From Schistocephalus solidus (taxonomy: Eukaryota; Platyhelminthes; Cestoda; Diphyllobothriidea; Diphyllobothriidae): DNA of 64,000 nucleotides. Under the pieces are notes generated by a model. It worked only from the letters and a program-made list of their open reading frames with translations, had not been told where the DNA came from and ran no database searches. Of this stretch, positions 49,060 through 61,109 are shown piece after piece (position 1 is the first letter of the stretch; each line of letters opens with the position of its first letter). The translations under genes and the position numbers were made by a program. Where the stretch lies: positions 124,001 to 188,000 of the forward strand of contig WEDG01002535.1 in the NCBI GenBank assembly GCA_017591395.1, in the 5' to 3' direction.

Positions 49060-50844
49060 GTGACGGCAAAAAAGCCTGAAATAACTTCCGGTCTCCCTGT
49101 TGGTAGAAAATAAGCTTTTTAATTATACCTGTGCGGGTGATCGTGATCTGGCTGCGCTGACCGATGTTTGTGTTAACATGTACTGTAGGTGCACTCGCAC
49201 AGGCATTTCTCGGTCTCCGCACCCCCACTCGCCTTCATCGCTGGCATTCGGTTTTGCCGGACCGTTTTAGGACATCGTATGGTTACACTCATGTCACTTC
49301 GAGTCTGACCCACGTCGGACATGCCGGTTTGACCCCCAAAATTGCCATTTCGTGTGCTCAATGTTATCGACCTGAGTCGCGTATTCCTGTTCATAACGAC
49401 CCGACCCCCACGCTGCCCCTGAAGGGTGAAGGTGATGGTTGCCTGACCACCAGGTCCATAACCCTCCCAAACAGCCGATTTGAAGAGCATCAGGCAATAA
49501 GTAGGAAGGATAGGTAAGAGAAACATGGAATGCACTAACTAAACGCCAAGGCCTCTGCAGTTTAAGTGTGCGACAGAAACTGTCGCCTGGTGGTGGCGCT
49601 CACCGATCTCTTCTAATTGAAGGAAGCATACATGCACAGAAGGGGTACCTACCTACAAAGGTCAGCCGTTGTCAGCCAGTAAGCTCAGGTTTTAATAACC
49701 TGGCATCTGAACTCGGGTTCTCTGGTCATCTTACGTTAAGTAGTCTAACACTTAACGGACCCTTTATCGTGCCTGTTGTGGCAGTAGACATTTCTGTTGA
49801 ACCTTGGATCACCGGCTTTCGAATGCGTCGAGAATCTCGCGTAGCGGTGAACACTCAGTCGTCAAAAGCGGTTGTGATCTCTTGAGGTTTCGAAAACATG
49901 CGAACTTTCATTTGAGGTATTACTTGTACTAAGAGTCGCAGTATCAAATATGGGTGACCACACGGTCGCATCGGCCTTGCAGGCCCTGTGGGGGAGTGGA
50001 TAGGCGTATGATTCACGTGATGCCTACTGCACTTTCTCCGCATTACACCCAATAGTTGGCAGCTCAGGTAGCTGGATGACACCAAGCTATGGCAAGAATG
50101 AGGCTTACTGTAGTTGAGTCTCGAGGGTGGGTCTACTTAAAACACGATACACTCATCTTTCTACTAACCGCCCACTAATTACAGGTAAATTTAACGCAGG
50201 ATTCCACACGGATCAGCCAATCTGTCAAAACTGTTGCAACTAACGCGTCCTCTGGCGCAGATGTGTTTTTACCCTATGAATTTGCTTTTATATGGTGCTT
50301 TTGATCCTATTTTAGCACCCCACCCAGAATTGTACACCGTTCGAAGCACTGCAGACCGTGCCGCCCCGATATTAACTCCAGTCAACTCCTCTCCGCGACC
50401 GTCGCTGGGCTACTGGACCACACTCAGGCTGTGTCCCCATGCTCTTCTCCCCCGTCCCTCTACGCCACCGCTCATGCCTTCCTAAAGGGGCCAACAGCAG
50501 CTCTGACGCCGTACGAGCACCGGCATGCCTCGTGTCACCTTCACCACCCTCCTGCCCCAGATGTACACCTCGTCGGGGGAGAGGGGTGGTGGCGGGCCTT
50601 GAGGGTCCCGTGCTAGGCTGCAATTTTCTGTGACTTGTATCAGCTAGTTTTTTGTTTACATTGGTTTATTTACCTTTTAAGTTGAGCTGCATCTTCTGCG
50701 TTTAACCCAAAAAAGAATAAGAAGACGAAAAAATGAATTTCAGAAACTGCCCTTTGGGTCCTTCTACCCGTGCTTCCCTAGTGGTATCGCTTATGTCCGA
50801 GGTTTAGATCACTGGGGGATTTTACTGGACGCCGCCTGCTGCAT
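49060..50844 (+). other. unassigned region with a GC-rich patch
   Basis: 49590-49770 may hold a very decayed SINE. 50340-50620 is GC-rich, with open frames on both strands but no domain. Nothing firm. Confidence 0.35.
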
Positions 50845-51065
50845 CGCATGGGTAACACGCGTAGATGGGCTGCTTAGCTTTTTCAGACGTTGCGACCGCG
50901 CCCATCTCCGGTCCTGTTGGCATTGTCCTGTCATCGGTGAGGGAGGAGACAGTGTGACAAATGCTTCGCAAGTCTGCCTCTTTCCGAAGTATTTCACTTG
51001 CAATTCACCGTGGCTGAGCCCACTCCACTAGGCACTCAGTAGACGTCTTCAATGACGACTATCGC
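50845..51065 (+). repeat. dispersed repeat family A, copy 7
   Basis: GTAACACGCGTAGATGGGCT, CATCTCCGGTCC, ATGCTTCGCAAGTCTGCCTC, then GTAGACGTCTTCAATGACGA follow family A order. Confidence 0.6.
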
Positions 51066-52440
51066 TCTGTCATTGGGTGCCAGTCCAAAGACCAGCGAAG
51101 TGGCCGACACGCACTGAGCTAACGATGCGCGATCAGGAGATGAATTCGCGTCTACTTGCTCAACCGTAAGGTAGATTTGGATTGTGCAAAAAGATTCGCT
51201 TGGGTTGTGAGCATTTTCGAACGAAAATACCAAATGTGAAGTCTGGGCCTAGTGCAGATCGATGAGTCAAATGGCTAGGGGTCAAACGGAAGAGTCAACT
51301 ATGAAAGTCATTGGTTCCTTCGAAGAAGACGCCAGTGGGGTAGGCTGGAGGCCACAAAGGCGATGGCTGCGAAAGACATTGTCGGTGAAAGCGGTTGGAA
51401 TTGAAGTCAGGCTCAATGTTTCCTTTAAACGTTTCTGGGCCATGTTTACTGAAGAGAAGGCGCACCATTTAACAGTATGCATAATATGCAACAGTAAGTA
51501 CGAATTGCATTGGCTAGCACGTCGGGCGTAGAAGGTGGAAGGTGAAGGCATTTCCATTTTGCAGTCATAGAGGAGTAAAACCTGTGATCCGTTGGAGTTC
51601 CTTGTAGATATTCTGCTTTCGTAAAGGTGCCCTTATTGTAATGCAGTACTGGCCAGACTTCATTTCCTGGCACGCAAAACGGGGAATAGAAAACACTGCT
51701 ACCCATATCCTAGTCCAATTTACAATTTAAACTAGTGCATTTTATTTTCAGTTTAAAAACTCCCCCATGATAAATATAGTGAGCTTGGCAGACGAGGGTG
51801 GTATTATGTCGATAAGGTTTGCCGATTGACTATGATACACTCATACCCTTCACTGTAGCGAGTGCAGGCCTTATAAGGTTAGAATAAGCGTGAAATAGCA
51901 CCGGATGTCCGTCGGTACTTTCTCTTGTACTATCGCAGCCTGCTAATTGAACTTTCTGGCGAGCTTTAGAACGGTGTAGAAGCCAGTCACTTCCTCTGAA
52001 GGGTAGTTCACGGCTGTTAGATCTTGATTCCGCAGCTTGGCATCTAAAATTTGTGAAACCCAGGAAACCTCGGGAAGATTCAAGTTACCTGCAATTACTT
52101 ACGTCTATACTAACCACAGCATGAAATACCTCCCGGAATCCCTATCAGCATAAGAAGGCGCTTAACACAAACATGTAATGAGTATTTACCTATGGTTGCA
52201 ATTTGGAGCTAGCAACAAAGTCCTGTAAGTAGATGAGACTCGATTGCTTGCATGGCAAGTACCACCGCATACGGGGCTTCGAAAACATTACTTGAGAAGC
52301 GGGGGGGCCACTGATCGTAGGCTATTAAGTGTAGCATATTTTTGACCAGAGTCAAAAATGAAGAGTAAACCCTTCGATGCAGCCACCTAAATCAGGTCTT
52401 AGGAGAAATGTTACTTCGTTTGACCAACTTGTGAAAGACT
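51066..52440 (+). other. unassigned region
   Basis: No genes, element ends or tandem repeats recognised. Confidence 0.4.
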
Positions 52441-52520
52441 CAGTGGAATTCGAACCCACGCTAGCAAGGGGAACGCTTTAGTACAGCCAACGTTGACAGC
52501 TAACTGATCTACAAGGTCCC
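52441..52520 (-). repeat. tRNA-like sequence (tRNA pseudogene or SINE head)
   Basis: On the - strand GGGGACCTTGTAGATCAGTT, AGC has an A-box-like TAGATCAGTTA, and GGGTTCGAATTCC (52445-52457) is a good B box. The spacing is longer than in a normal tRNA and no clean cloverleaf forms, so a functional tRNA is unlikely. Confidence 0.45.
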
Positions 52521-52829
52521 CACCGGGAGCAATGTGTTTACTCACACATGGGTCAAGTTACCCGCCCTGTAAGGAAAATCATGCATTTATCTACACTGTT
52601 ATGAAGAGGACTCCGCATTTTGCGTTGAATGTGACACTGTTGTATACTTTATTAACAACCACGATCAAAAGGCAGTGTTGCTGCTCTACGAATGAATATT
52701 TGCGGTCTTAACTAATTCTCGTTGAAAACTTTGGTAATGAGGTCTTGTACAGCCGCCTAATCAGGACACGGGAAAAGGAACCGTTCGCAATACATTGGCT
52801 TTACCCTACATGCCAAGGAAATTATGTTT
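52521..52829 (+). other. unassigned
   Basis: Nothing recognised apart from GGACACGGGAAAAGGAACC near 52765, the flank of the next tract. Confidence 0.35.
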
Positions 52830-52975
52830 ACGATTAAGGTGAGGGTTATGCTTAAGTTTGAGGTTAAGGTCAGCGTTGGGGTTAGGGCTAAGGGCTAAGA
52901 TTATTATCTTGCTAAATGTAGGTTTTAGGGTGGGACTAGGGTTAAGATTAAGGTTACAGTTTATGTTTGCGTTAA
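52830..52975 (+). repeat. longest degenerate GGTTAG-like tract
   Basis: Irregular units such as GGTGAGGGTTATGC, GGTTAAGGTCAGCG, GGGGTTAGGGCTAAGGG and GGACTAGGGTTAAGATTAAG. It is flanked by GACACGGG on both sides (52766 and 52976). Confidence 0.65.
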
Positions 52976-53124
52976 GACACGGGTATATTTATCCTTCCTG
53001 AAATTTACCTTAAGGTCACCTTTTTAAGCGGGCGGGGCGGTTCCTATGCTGCAAGATAATCAGTATTAGAGCGCCACGTATACATTCGTTGATGAACGCT
53101 CATCGATCGCTAGCTGAACTTACC

Positions 53125-53275
53125 CATTCCGTTCTGCCTTGAGGCTCACTCTCGAGCCCCGCCAGCGGCTAGTAGTAGAATAGGTGGGTGGTGATGCACC
53201 ACTCGGGGTTGGGTATGCCTGGCTGACGCCTGCTAATAAGCCAGAAACGGCCATTCCAGTCTTCGTCTTTGCCGG
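53125..53275 (+). mobile_element. tRNA-Arg-like SINE, body only
   Basis: GTTGGGTATGCCTGGCTGAC, then GCCAGAAACGGCCATTCCAG and GTCTTCGTCTTTGCCGGCA are the SINE body; the head is truncated. Confidence 0.65.
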
Positions 53276-53589
53276 CAATATTCGTCCGTCAACATCTCAT
53301 TTACTAGGTCAGCTACCGATGTTCAGTCAGTAGAAAATATCACGTTCCTCAACCTGTACTGTGCAGGTGTAATATCAGGCATGTGAGCGGTTTGCAGCAA
53401 AATGGTCACAGAGGAAATCGTATCTGCATTTTAATTGGCCTCCTGTTTTTCTTGCATATGCTCTCCGGAACGGTTCCCCGAGCTCTTTTGAGACATCAGC
53501 AGAAGCTATTGCTTGATAATTTCCTCAGAAATTGCTCACTAACTTGGACACCACCTGAGTTGGAGTTCCATAAAGGCCACATTAAGCAG
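53276..53589 (+). other. unassigned
   Basis: A short frame at 53383-53601 without known domain. Confidence 0.35.
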
Positions 53590-54090
53590 GAGTCATTGTA
53601 GCCTGACTCGCAGACCGCTAGTCGTCCTTTGCGCACAAGCGCACGCACTGGACTAATCATGTAGCCCAAGTTATTCCGTCAGTTGGTAGCCTTACAAGCC
53701 ACGGCTTTTAGTGCACCGTGATAGATTTAAGCACGTCAGATTGTTTATAGTGAGAAAAAATGCGTTGAGCCATCGAGCTCACTCTCTCCCCCACCATCTC
53801 AATCAGACCACCGTCCGAGCCGGTCAGCTATCTGATGTGGGAGTAGGCGTATTGGCTGACGGACCGGTGTACCCGTCTTCGCACGTCAAAGCACGATCTG
53901 GCCCCCTTAACGCTCACACGAGGATTCAGTAAGCCGGGGATAAGAACTAGCCCTCGCCGTCTGACTCCCAGTTCAATAGTCAGCCACTCAACGCAGAACA
54001 TATACTGGGTTGACGGCGTGGTCTGGCGTAAGCGTCAGATTGGCAGCCTTCCAAGCCACGATTTCTAGGAAACCGTGATAATCTCAGGTA
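53590..54090 (-). repeat. dispersed repeat family D, copy 2
   Basis: Reverse complement of the 9385-9800 type. The end motif (GTGGCTTG then AAGGCTACCAACTGACGG) occurs at both 53670-53725 and 54035-54085, again about 360 bases apart, with the GAGCCGGTCAGCTATCTGA block between. Confidence 0.75.
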
Positions 54091-54149
54091 CGGTATAATG
54101 TTAAGGGTTTTTTGAATGTATTTTTAGAAGTAATGCACGTTGATATGGT

Positions 54150-57100
54150 TTAACCTACGGTGGTTTACCACAGGTTATCGTGGAGCCGCATTTGACATAA
54201 TAGACTGATGTGGTGTGTTAAAGTGCGGGATCAGTGAGGGCAGTGGAGGTGGGCGCGGCGACTATGCGATTGATTCGCAGGTGACTAACCAGGCTGATGC
54301 GTAAGGTAAGGTTGCTAGCGCAGTGAAAGCAGGAGAAGTCGGGAGGGACTGGGGGTTGTCGTTCGCAATAATGGTGGTGGTAGGTGTGGTGAGAATGGCA
54401 AGAGTGGAGGGTGTATGTGAGGTATCTTTGCTGGCGACATTGCGATGAATTCCGCTATCATGGATGTGCATGCGACCGAATAAGCCCATGCGGTGAGTGA
54501 ATGTGTGAGGGCAATGAAGGCAGTGGATGCAACGCTCTCTACTGTGGGTTTATGCTCCAAGCACTGGTTCGCCCGTCTCTGTGGACTCGCAGGTGACCGA
54601 CCAGGCAGATGCGTGAGGAGAATGTGTGATCGCAATGAGGAGAGGTTAGGAACGAGTCCCCATCATTGGTAATGGTGATGTTGATTGTGCTGATGGAGGT
54701 ATCAGTTGATGAGTATTCAGATGTGGTCCCTACGATGGTGGGAGTGGGGAATTGGTGCCAGTGGTGATCGTTGGGTCTCTGAAGGAGGGTTGACAGAATT
54801 TGACGCAGAATATGAAGTTGTCGGATTGTTGTTGGATTGGGTCTGAAGGTGTCCGAACAGGCCGATTCGCGCGCAGAAGGTGCGTTGACAGCGCGGGCAT
54901 GTTGGGTGGGCTTGAACATTGGCAGTGTTGGTCCGGGGCGCTGGTGACTTGCGTGATGCCATTTTGGCCTTGGCTGGGACGATCCAGTTGGCTGCATAGA
55001 TTGCTGCTCCTGTCTTCACTATCCTCCTCCAGGCCAGTCTGATCAGGGCACTGTTCTTCCAGTTTGCCCGGTTGATCTGCAGTTAATTCAGGAAAATCTT
55101 CAGTGTCCTTGTAGCTTCGCACTTAACCGCATTGTCGACGAGAACCCGAGGCAATATCTCCATAGAAGAGTCGTTTGGGTTCGTTGTCCATCCTCACGAG
55201 GTGGCCGCTCCAGAGCAGTTGCAGTTGTCTCAGCTGGGCGTATGCTGACGATGCCTGTTAGTTCGAGCACTTCTGTGTCCGGGATCATGTCTTACCATCT
55301 CAGCTTTAGTATTCTGTGGAGGCAGCTGAGGTGGAATTGGTTGAGCTTCCGTGCCTACTTTTGGCAGATTGTCAAACTCTCCGCTCCATACAGCAGCGTC
55401 GGCAATATGACAGCTTTGTACATCTTGAGTTTGGAGCTGAGGTGGAGACCGTGTCGATTCCAGACCACGTTCTGCATGCGTCCAAATGCTTGGCTGGCTG
55501 TTGCGATCCGATGGGCGATCTCATCATCGACTTTGGTGCTGCGAGAGAGGTTGCTGCCCAGGTAGGTGAAAGTATTCACGGCTTTCAGTTGAGTGCCATT
55601 GACATGGATGTGAGCTGCATTGTAGGTTGTATTGGGCGGCGGCTGATGCATCTTCGTTTTGATCCACAGTCCGAAGTTGTCGCAAGTGGCAGTGAAAAAA
55701 TCCATGCTTTTTGCGTGTCCGATACTGTCGTTGCATTGAGTGTACAGTCTTCAGCGAAGAGAAGTTCGTGGATGGTGACTGTGGATACATGCGACTACGA
55801 GTGCATCCGCTGTTGATTAAAGAGTTGGCCATCCATCCGGTAGGCGATGCAGATCCCACGGCGTTCGTCATGGCAGATGTCCATTAGCATGGCATGGAAC
55901 ATAAGACTGAAGATGGTAGGTGCGAGAAGGCAGCACTGCTTCACTGTGATGGTCTCTGAGACAGCTCCGTTGTCCATGACGCGTGCCAACATGCCATCAT
56001 GGAGCCGACGCACCATGTGAGTGGATCACCCGGGACAGCCGAATTTCTGCATGATCTTCCAGAGTCCTTCGCGATTTACCATGTCGAAGGCTTTCATCAG
56101 ATCCACGAAGGTAGAGTCGATGTGGGTTCGCATATCCTGGCACTTCTCTTGTAGCTGGCGAGCGGCGAAAATCATGTCGGTTGTTACGCCGTGTCGATGG
56201 AAGCCACATTGGCTTTCCGGGAGCAGGCTCTGCTCCAGGTGACCGTTCAGACTATTGAGAAGGATACGGGCGAAGATCTTCTCGTCGATGTTGAGCAGCG
56301 AGTTTCCTGGTGGTTGTCGTAGAGCTGGTGGTTCCCTTTCTTCTTGTATAGATGGACGATGGGGGTGTCCTTGAAATACTGCGGGACCTGTCCTTGTGCC
56401 ACATGGCGTGGAAGAGTGCTTTGAGTTGGTTCATCAGTTAGGGGCCACCATGTTTGTAAATCTCTGCGGGGATCGCTTCTGATCGAGGTGCTTTCTTGCT
56501 AAAGAGTTGACGTATGGCTCTCCGGGTTTCTTGGAGAGAGGGCAGAAGATCGAAATCGGTGTTGGTCTCCATTTGAGGCAGTCGGTCGATGGCAGCGTTG
56601 GAGATGGTGGAAGGCCGGTTAAGAACGCTTCTGAAGTTCTCGGCCCAGCGCTTCGGAATTCGCGTCTTCTCACTGATTAGGGTAGTTCCGTCAGCACTGA
56701 GAAGAGGGGCGGCTCCTTTGACGGGATGGAGGTGAAGAAGTTCTTCTATCCGTAACAGTCCACGTACCATTGGATCTCCTCGGCATTGTGGGCCATCCAG
56801 GCGTCCAGCATTACCCACAGCCGTTGCTGTACAAGACGGTGACTTTGGTAGAAGATTGTCTTGTTTGCATCGATAGGGTGGTCGACGTAAGTTTTGTGCA
56901 ACTGGTTCTCCTCGGCGAGCATTTTTGATGGCTGCGTCAGTGCCATCGAACCAGTCATAGTGTTGACAAAGTGCGTGACTGAGGACATCCAGGGCGGTGG
57001 ATTAGACCATGTCCTGCAGTTGGCACCAGCGGTTCTCCACGGAGGCGTCCTCGTCGGTGACTGGGAGATTGTCTAGCCGGTGGAACAGCTCGTTGAAGAA

Positions 57101-58510
57101 ATGGAGATGGTGAGCAGGCACGTTTAACAAAAATGTATTCAACTTACTTGACGGTAGCTTACATTGGGGTCTGCTGCGTAGCTGAAAATCAAGCCTCATC
57201 TTCGAGATGACGAGGCAATGATCCATCCATCCTTCGGCGCCGGGGATTGCCTTTGTCACCAGTACGTTCCGCAGGTCTCGCCTTCGGACGAGGACATAAT
57301 CCAGCAAATGCTAGCGTTTCAACCGGGGGGTGCATCCAGGTCGCCTTCTGTCGCATCGGAAGGCAGAAGGTACTGATAAGGATAAGGCGTTGCTATGCGC
57401 AGGTTCGTAGGAGGATAAGGCCATTGTCATTGAAGCCGTCGACACGACGGGGGCCTAGTATTCCTCTCCAGGTGGCATGGTCTGTGCCGACATGGGCGTT
57501 GAAGTCACCAAGGACAATCAACTTATCTGCCTTGAACACAGTCGCCAGGAGGGCGTGCAGATTTTCGTAGAATTTGTTCTTTGTCTCGTCAAAACTCGTC
57601 ATTGGGGGGCGTAGGCTCTGATGATAGTTGCGAACTTGTCTCCCCAAAGAGTCAGACAGAGGCTCGTCAGGCAGTCATTGCTGCCCTGCGGCTGACAGGG
57701 CAGACGTCCCACGATGTCGTTCTGGGTGGCAAAGGCTACACCAGCATCGCGTCATTCTGCCTTAGAGCGGCTGTTCCAGTAGAAGGTGTAGCCGGCACCC
57801 AGTTCTTGCAGCTGACCCTGCTCAGAGATTCGGGTCTCAATGAGGACAGCAATATCCACCTTGTCTAAAAGGGAATGAACATTCCCAGCTGCTTGTGTGA
57901 GTGGATTCACCCGAGCAGCCTGGAGTGCATGGCGTGGGGACGGAGGTATTGTTGTTTGCTTGAGTTTTAAGACCGAGGCCGACTGCAGAAGACGTGTTAC
58001 CCAGCATTTGTTTATGGCACATTTTCTAGTTTCTTTCTCCACGAGTAGGCAAGCAGTGTTATCCTTAAATAGGCTGCTTGGATATTACAGGCGACTGCCG
58101 AACTCTGGGTCATGGTTGTGTTTCAGTTGGAGAGCGACCCGAGTTAGTCTGGGCCGCCTACGGGGTTGCTGTCGCCCCCATCGTAGGACTTTTTGAGAGG
58201 GGGGAGAGGTGGGAAGTTCGGGAGTCAGACATACCGGGTGTGGAGGCACACACAACACCGGAGACCCTCACCTGGTTTAGCCCACCGGTCGTGATAGTTG
58301 CCAGGGGTGTAGCCGCTGGGCAGAGCCCACCTTCAAGAAGCCACAGGTGAGAGTTTGGTCCCAGTTAGAGGCAGCCACAGGAACATTCACCACCTGCGCG
58401 AGACAAATAGAACGACCAAATGCTACCTGTGTGGTGCCTCCCCGAACTTGTACCCCTATACCGGCAGCAGCACAGGCAGCACAGCTAAAATCCCAGTTAC
58501 GTGTTTCGCT
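54150..58510 (-). mobile_element. non-LTR retrotransposon, nearly full length, dead
   Basis: About 4.3 kb on the - strand. From its 5' end: a UTR at 58510-58050 that matches 61690-62300 of the second copy; endonuclease; reverse transcriptase; then C2H2 zinc fingers down to about 54260. The layout (APE-type endonuclease first, zinc fingers last) fits a family common in tapeworm genomes. It looks RTE-like, but I cannot fix the clade. Many frameshifts and stops. No target-site duplication could be shown. Confidence 0.9.
54262..58042 (-). pseudogene. endonuclease/reverse transcriptase/zinc-finger polyprotein remnant
   Basis: In order on the - strand: ALIETRISEQGQLQELGAGY-like start (57900), [13 protein letters not shown] with intact GDFN (about 57500), LDYVLVRRRDLRNVLVTKAI (57300), KAPRSEAIPAEIYKHGG (56480), DLMKAFDMVNREGLW (56100), KQCCLLAPTIFSLMFHAML (55930), the catalytic box as FAED at about 55747-55758 instead of [24 protein letters not shown] (55570), [18 protein letters not shown] (55400). 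Then finger modules CPRCQRTFCARIGLFGHLQT, HTFSSRICLVGHLRVHRD and HRMGLFGRMHIHDSG. At least ten frame changes. It once copied its own RNA at cleaved chromosomal DNA. Confidence 0.88.
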
Positions 58511-58799
58511 GATATTCTGCCACTGAATGGCACTGCTGTGAAGGGCTGGCGTCTCATCAGTAGGTCTTCCAGTGTTCCCCGTGTGGTTTCCGGTAGATAA
58601 ATCAGTTTTTACCGATACAAGTGGCCAAGTCTGCTAACAAGTGCAATCACCTCCCCAACCTATATTCGGTGCTGAGACTCAATTTGGTCAAAGCAATCAG
58701 CTCAGGCATACGCGTTTTCCAACGCCAATGCCGGTGAACCAGGTGGCCGAGCAATCATCACAGCACGGGTGATGAACTTTCAGCGGATAACGACCTGAA
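58511..58799 (+). other. unassigned
   Basis: Short stretch between the LINE 5' end and a family E copy. Nothing recognised. Confidence 0.35.
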
Positions 58800-59045
58800 T
58801 GGCAGTCATCAAGCCATTAACACACCAGGGGATAGGCATCCTTGAGGAACGGGCAGCCGTTAATTGTACTAGGTATGCAATAACATAGCGACTGCATCCT
58901 ATGGCTACTGTGACTCCCTGATGGCTACTGATGGCTACTGTGACTCCCTGATGCTGTCTTCGAAGATGGGTTTGAGTAGGAATCCAAAACGTCAAGCGAA
59001 TAAAGTTCTGGTGCCAGCGATTGCGTCTACCTCTTCTCAACACGA
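58800..59045 (+). repeat. family E (PLE 3' end) copy with local duplication
   Basis: GATGGGTTTGAGTAGGAATC, then CAAAACGTCAAGCGAATAAA and CCAGCGATTGCGTCTACC at 58966-59031 is the family E end in + orientation. Just before it, 58910-58952 carries the unit ATGGCTACTGTGACTCCCTG twice, plus part of it. Confidence 0.75.
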
Positions 59046-60149
59046 TTATTTAAAATTTTGACTTTTTAATTTCCTCACAAATGTATCGCTAACTGGGAAA
59101 TCTTAAATTTTGAAGAACTGCTGGCTCTGGGTACCTGTCATGGACAAAGAGGTTTTTAAAATCGGACAGATCTGCCACACCTGCTGGTTTGTGGGCTTGC
59201 ATAAACGAACAGGAAGTAAAACGAGCTTCGATATTTTCTAGAGATCTTACCTTTTTGATGTTTGATGGCTTTAGAGAAGCGGAAATTTGTGGGCTATTCA
59301 TGAGCTTGCGATGTATTCGAAAGTCCAAATGAATGACTAGAGAAGTCTACTTGAAGTAGTTTTTGTGACGACTATTTCGGTCTTTTTGTGGGAACTTTGA
59401 ATCACCAAGTAAAATGACGCCACCTCATTATTTTCTGTTACCAAAATGATTTCGGAAGTTAGTTTGAAGCTTTAATCTCACAGTCTTTATCTTCACGTCA
59501 TGGTTTGTATAAGTTTTTTAATTTTTCTTGATGCTCGTGAAGATATGCCACCGGCACCAATGCAACGAAAGAGGTTTACTGAGACGCTTAGTCCAGTTAT
59601 TTAACCCGCTCAGAATTTGGCTGTTTACGATTGCCTGCACTGTTAGTTGTCATCTCGACAAAGGTTAGTTGATACTCCATGAGGTTTTATTGGTCTGGCA
59701 GCTCATCTGCTGCCCGTTGGGTTAGTCCGTTGTCTGGCTGTGTAAGGTCGATGTTGAGTGTGGTCCTAATGTAAGAAACGAGGCAGGAATTTGTAAATCG
59801 GGGAAAGTTCAAGGTGCCTGTCCAAGGAGTCAGTAATAGGAAACCACACCTGAAGTTTGACTCGATCTGTCCTTGAACTGTCCCAGCCTAGGCTTGTGCG
59901 CCTTGAAGGTCAAAAGTTTAGGTCTTTTCTCGACCAATGTGGTTTCCAGGCTGAGGTAATGGTCTAGCCTCAGAGTTGGCAATTTACGCTTATGTCGGCA
60001 CAGGCTGTTCATTCGGCCTTTTCGGCAGCTCTTCAAGACCTGCGAGTTCGTCAGTCGAATTTATCTCCTTTTCTCATTTTATTTCGGACATTGGATGTGG
60101 AAGCACTGCTAGGTGCGGTTTTCCAACACGCCAAAGCTTGGCTTTCTCG
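59046..60149 (+). other. unassigned region
   Basis: Nothing recognised. Frames at 59328-59089 and 60036-59830 on the - strand have no known domain. Confidence 0.4.
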
Positions 60150-60335
60150 GCTTTCTTGATTCTGTCTTGACACCAGACCCAGGTGGATGAGTGTGGTATA
60201 TGCAGCGAAAGTCTACTATCCATATAAGCTTAATCGCGCGCGCAAGACACCGTTACTGGGCCCAACACGCTGTGGGACATACATTGGACATCCTCGGCAA
60301 TGATGGTCGATCTGTCATGTGACTAGTTGCCGACG
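60150..60335 (+). repeat. dispersed repeat family A, copy 8
   Basis: TTGATTCTGTCTTGACACCA, GTGTGGTATATGCAGCGAAA, GTCTACTATCC, and GACATCCTCGGCAATGATGG follow family A order. Confidence 0.7.
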
Positions 60336-60690
60336 CGATGAAGCTGATAGCCAACAAGCGAGAGGCATCATACCGGGCAAGGCTGCACGTGCTAAATTGT
60401 CAGGGCATGTGCTCAGGATGAAAATTGATAAGCCTAGGAGGAGCCAGCGGAAGTGTGATTATTTCTAAACACAGCAAGTCCCACTTGATTTAGATATCAG
60501 TCTAGTGGGTGAAGTAAAGTGAAGGGATTATACCGTCCTAGGCCCCTAGCACTCTACTTGGGTCTACCGAGCGTCAACAGGTGTAGAACTGATTCGTTTT
60601 TAACACCCTCCCCGCCCCCTAAGCATAGCTTGTGATATAATAGTATGAACGGGGAGATTCGTGTTTCAGGTGTTTGCATGAGCGAAATAG
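60336..60690 (+). other. unassigned
   Basis: Nothing recognised before the foldback; CATGAGCGAAATAGAAGTC at 60678 is shared with 14774. Confidence 0.35.
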
Positions 60691-61105
60691 AAGTCTAATA
60701 GAGCACTGGAACAGTTTTTTTCATTTTTCTGGGCTTTCGACCTCGTACAGGAGTTAATCGTCAGAGTTAGCAACATCAACAAAAAGGTGACACTTATAGG
60801 GGGTGCAAACCAATCAATGATCCCTGACGCTAGTCTGGATGTGACTGCGCGGGGCTCTGTACGCCACCCTCCCACACATCAGAATCAAGGTGAGCCGAAA
60901 ATTTATTGAAACCCCGGATGGGTACTCAATCAATCGATGTATCGATTTTGCGCCGACGTACAGAACCCAGCATAGTCACGTCCAGACTTGCGTCATTTAT
61001 CATTGATTGGCGTGAACCTTGTTGTTGCTGCTGCTCTCTCTGACGGTGAACTCTTGTACGAGTTCGGAAGCTCCACATAATAAAAAAATTGTTCCGGTGC
61101 TCAAA
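60691..61105. repeat. foldback element with imperfect arms of about 150-160 bases
   Basis: The left arm 60701-60863 pairs with the right arm 60956-61102: GAGCACTGGAACAG vs reverse of TTGTTCCGGTGCTC; CTCGTACAGGAGT vs ACTCTTGTACGAG; CCAATCAATGAT vs ATCATTGATTGG; GTCTGGATGTGACTG vs ATAGTCACGTCCAGAC. The loop is about 92 bases. A half copy is at 14774-14965. Confidence 0.85.
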
Positions 61106-61109
61106 CAGA

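Noticed and set aside
54262..55020. Independent host zinc-finger gene on the - strand.
   Set aside because: The fingers continue directly from the LINE reverse transcriptase and are broken by frameshifts.
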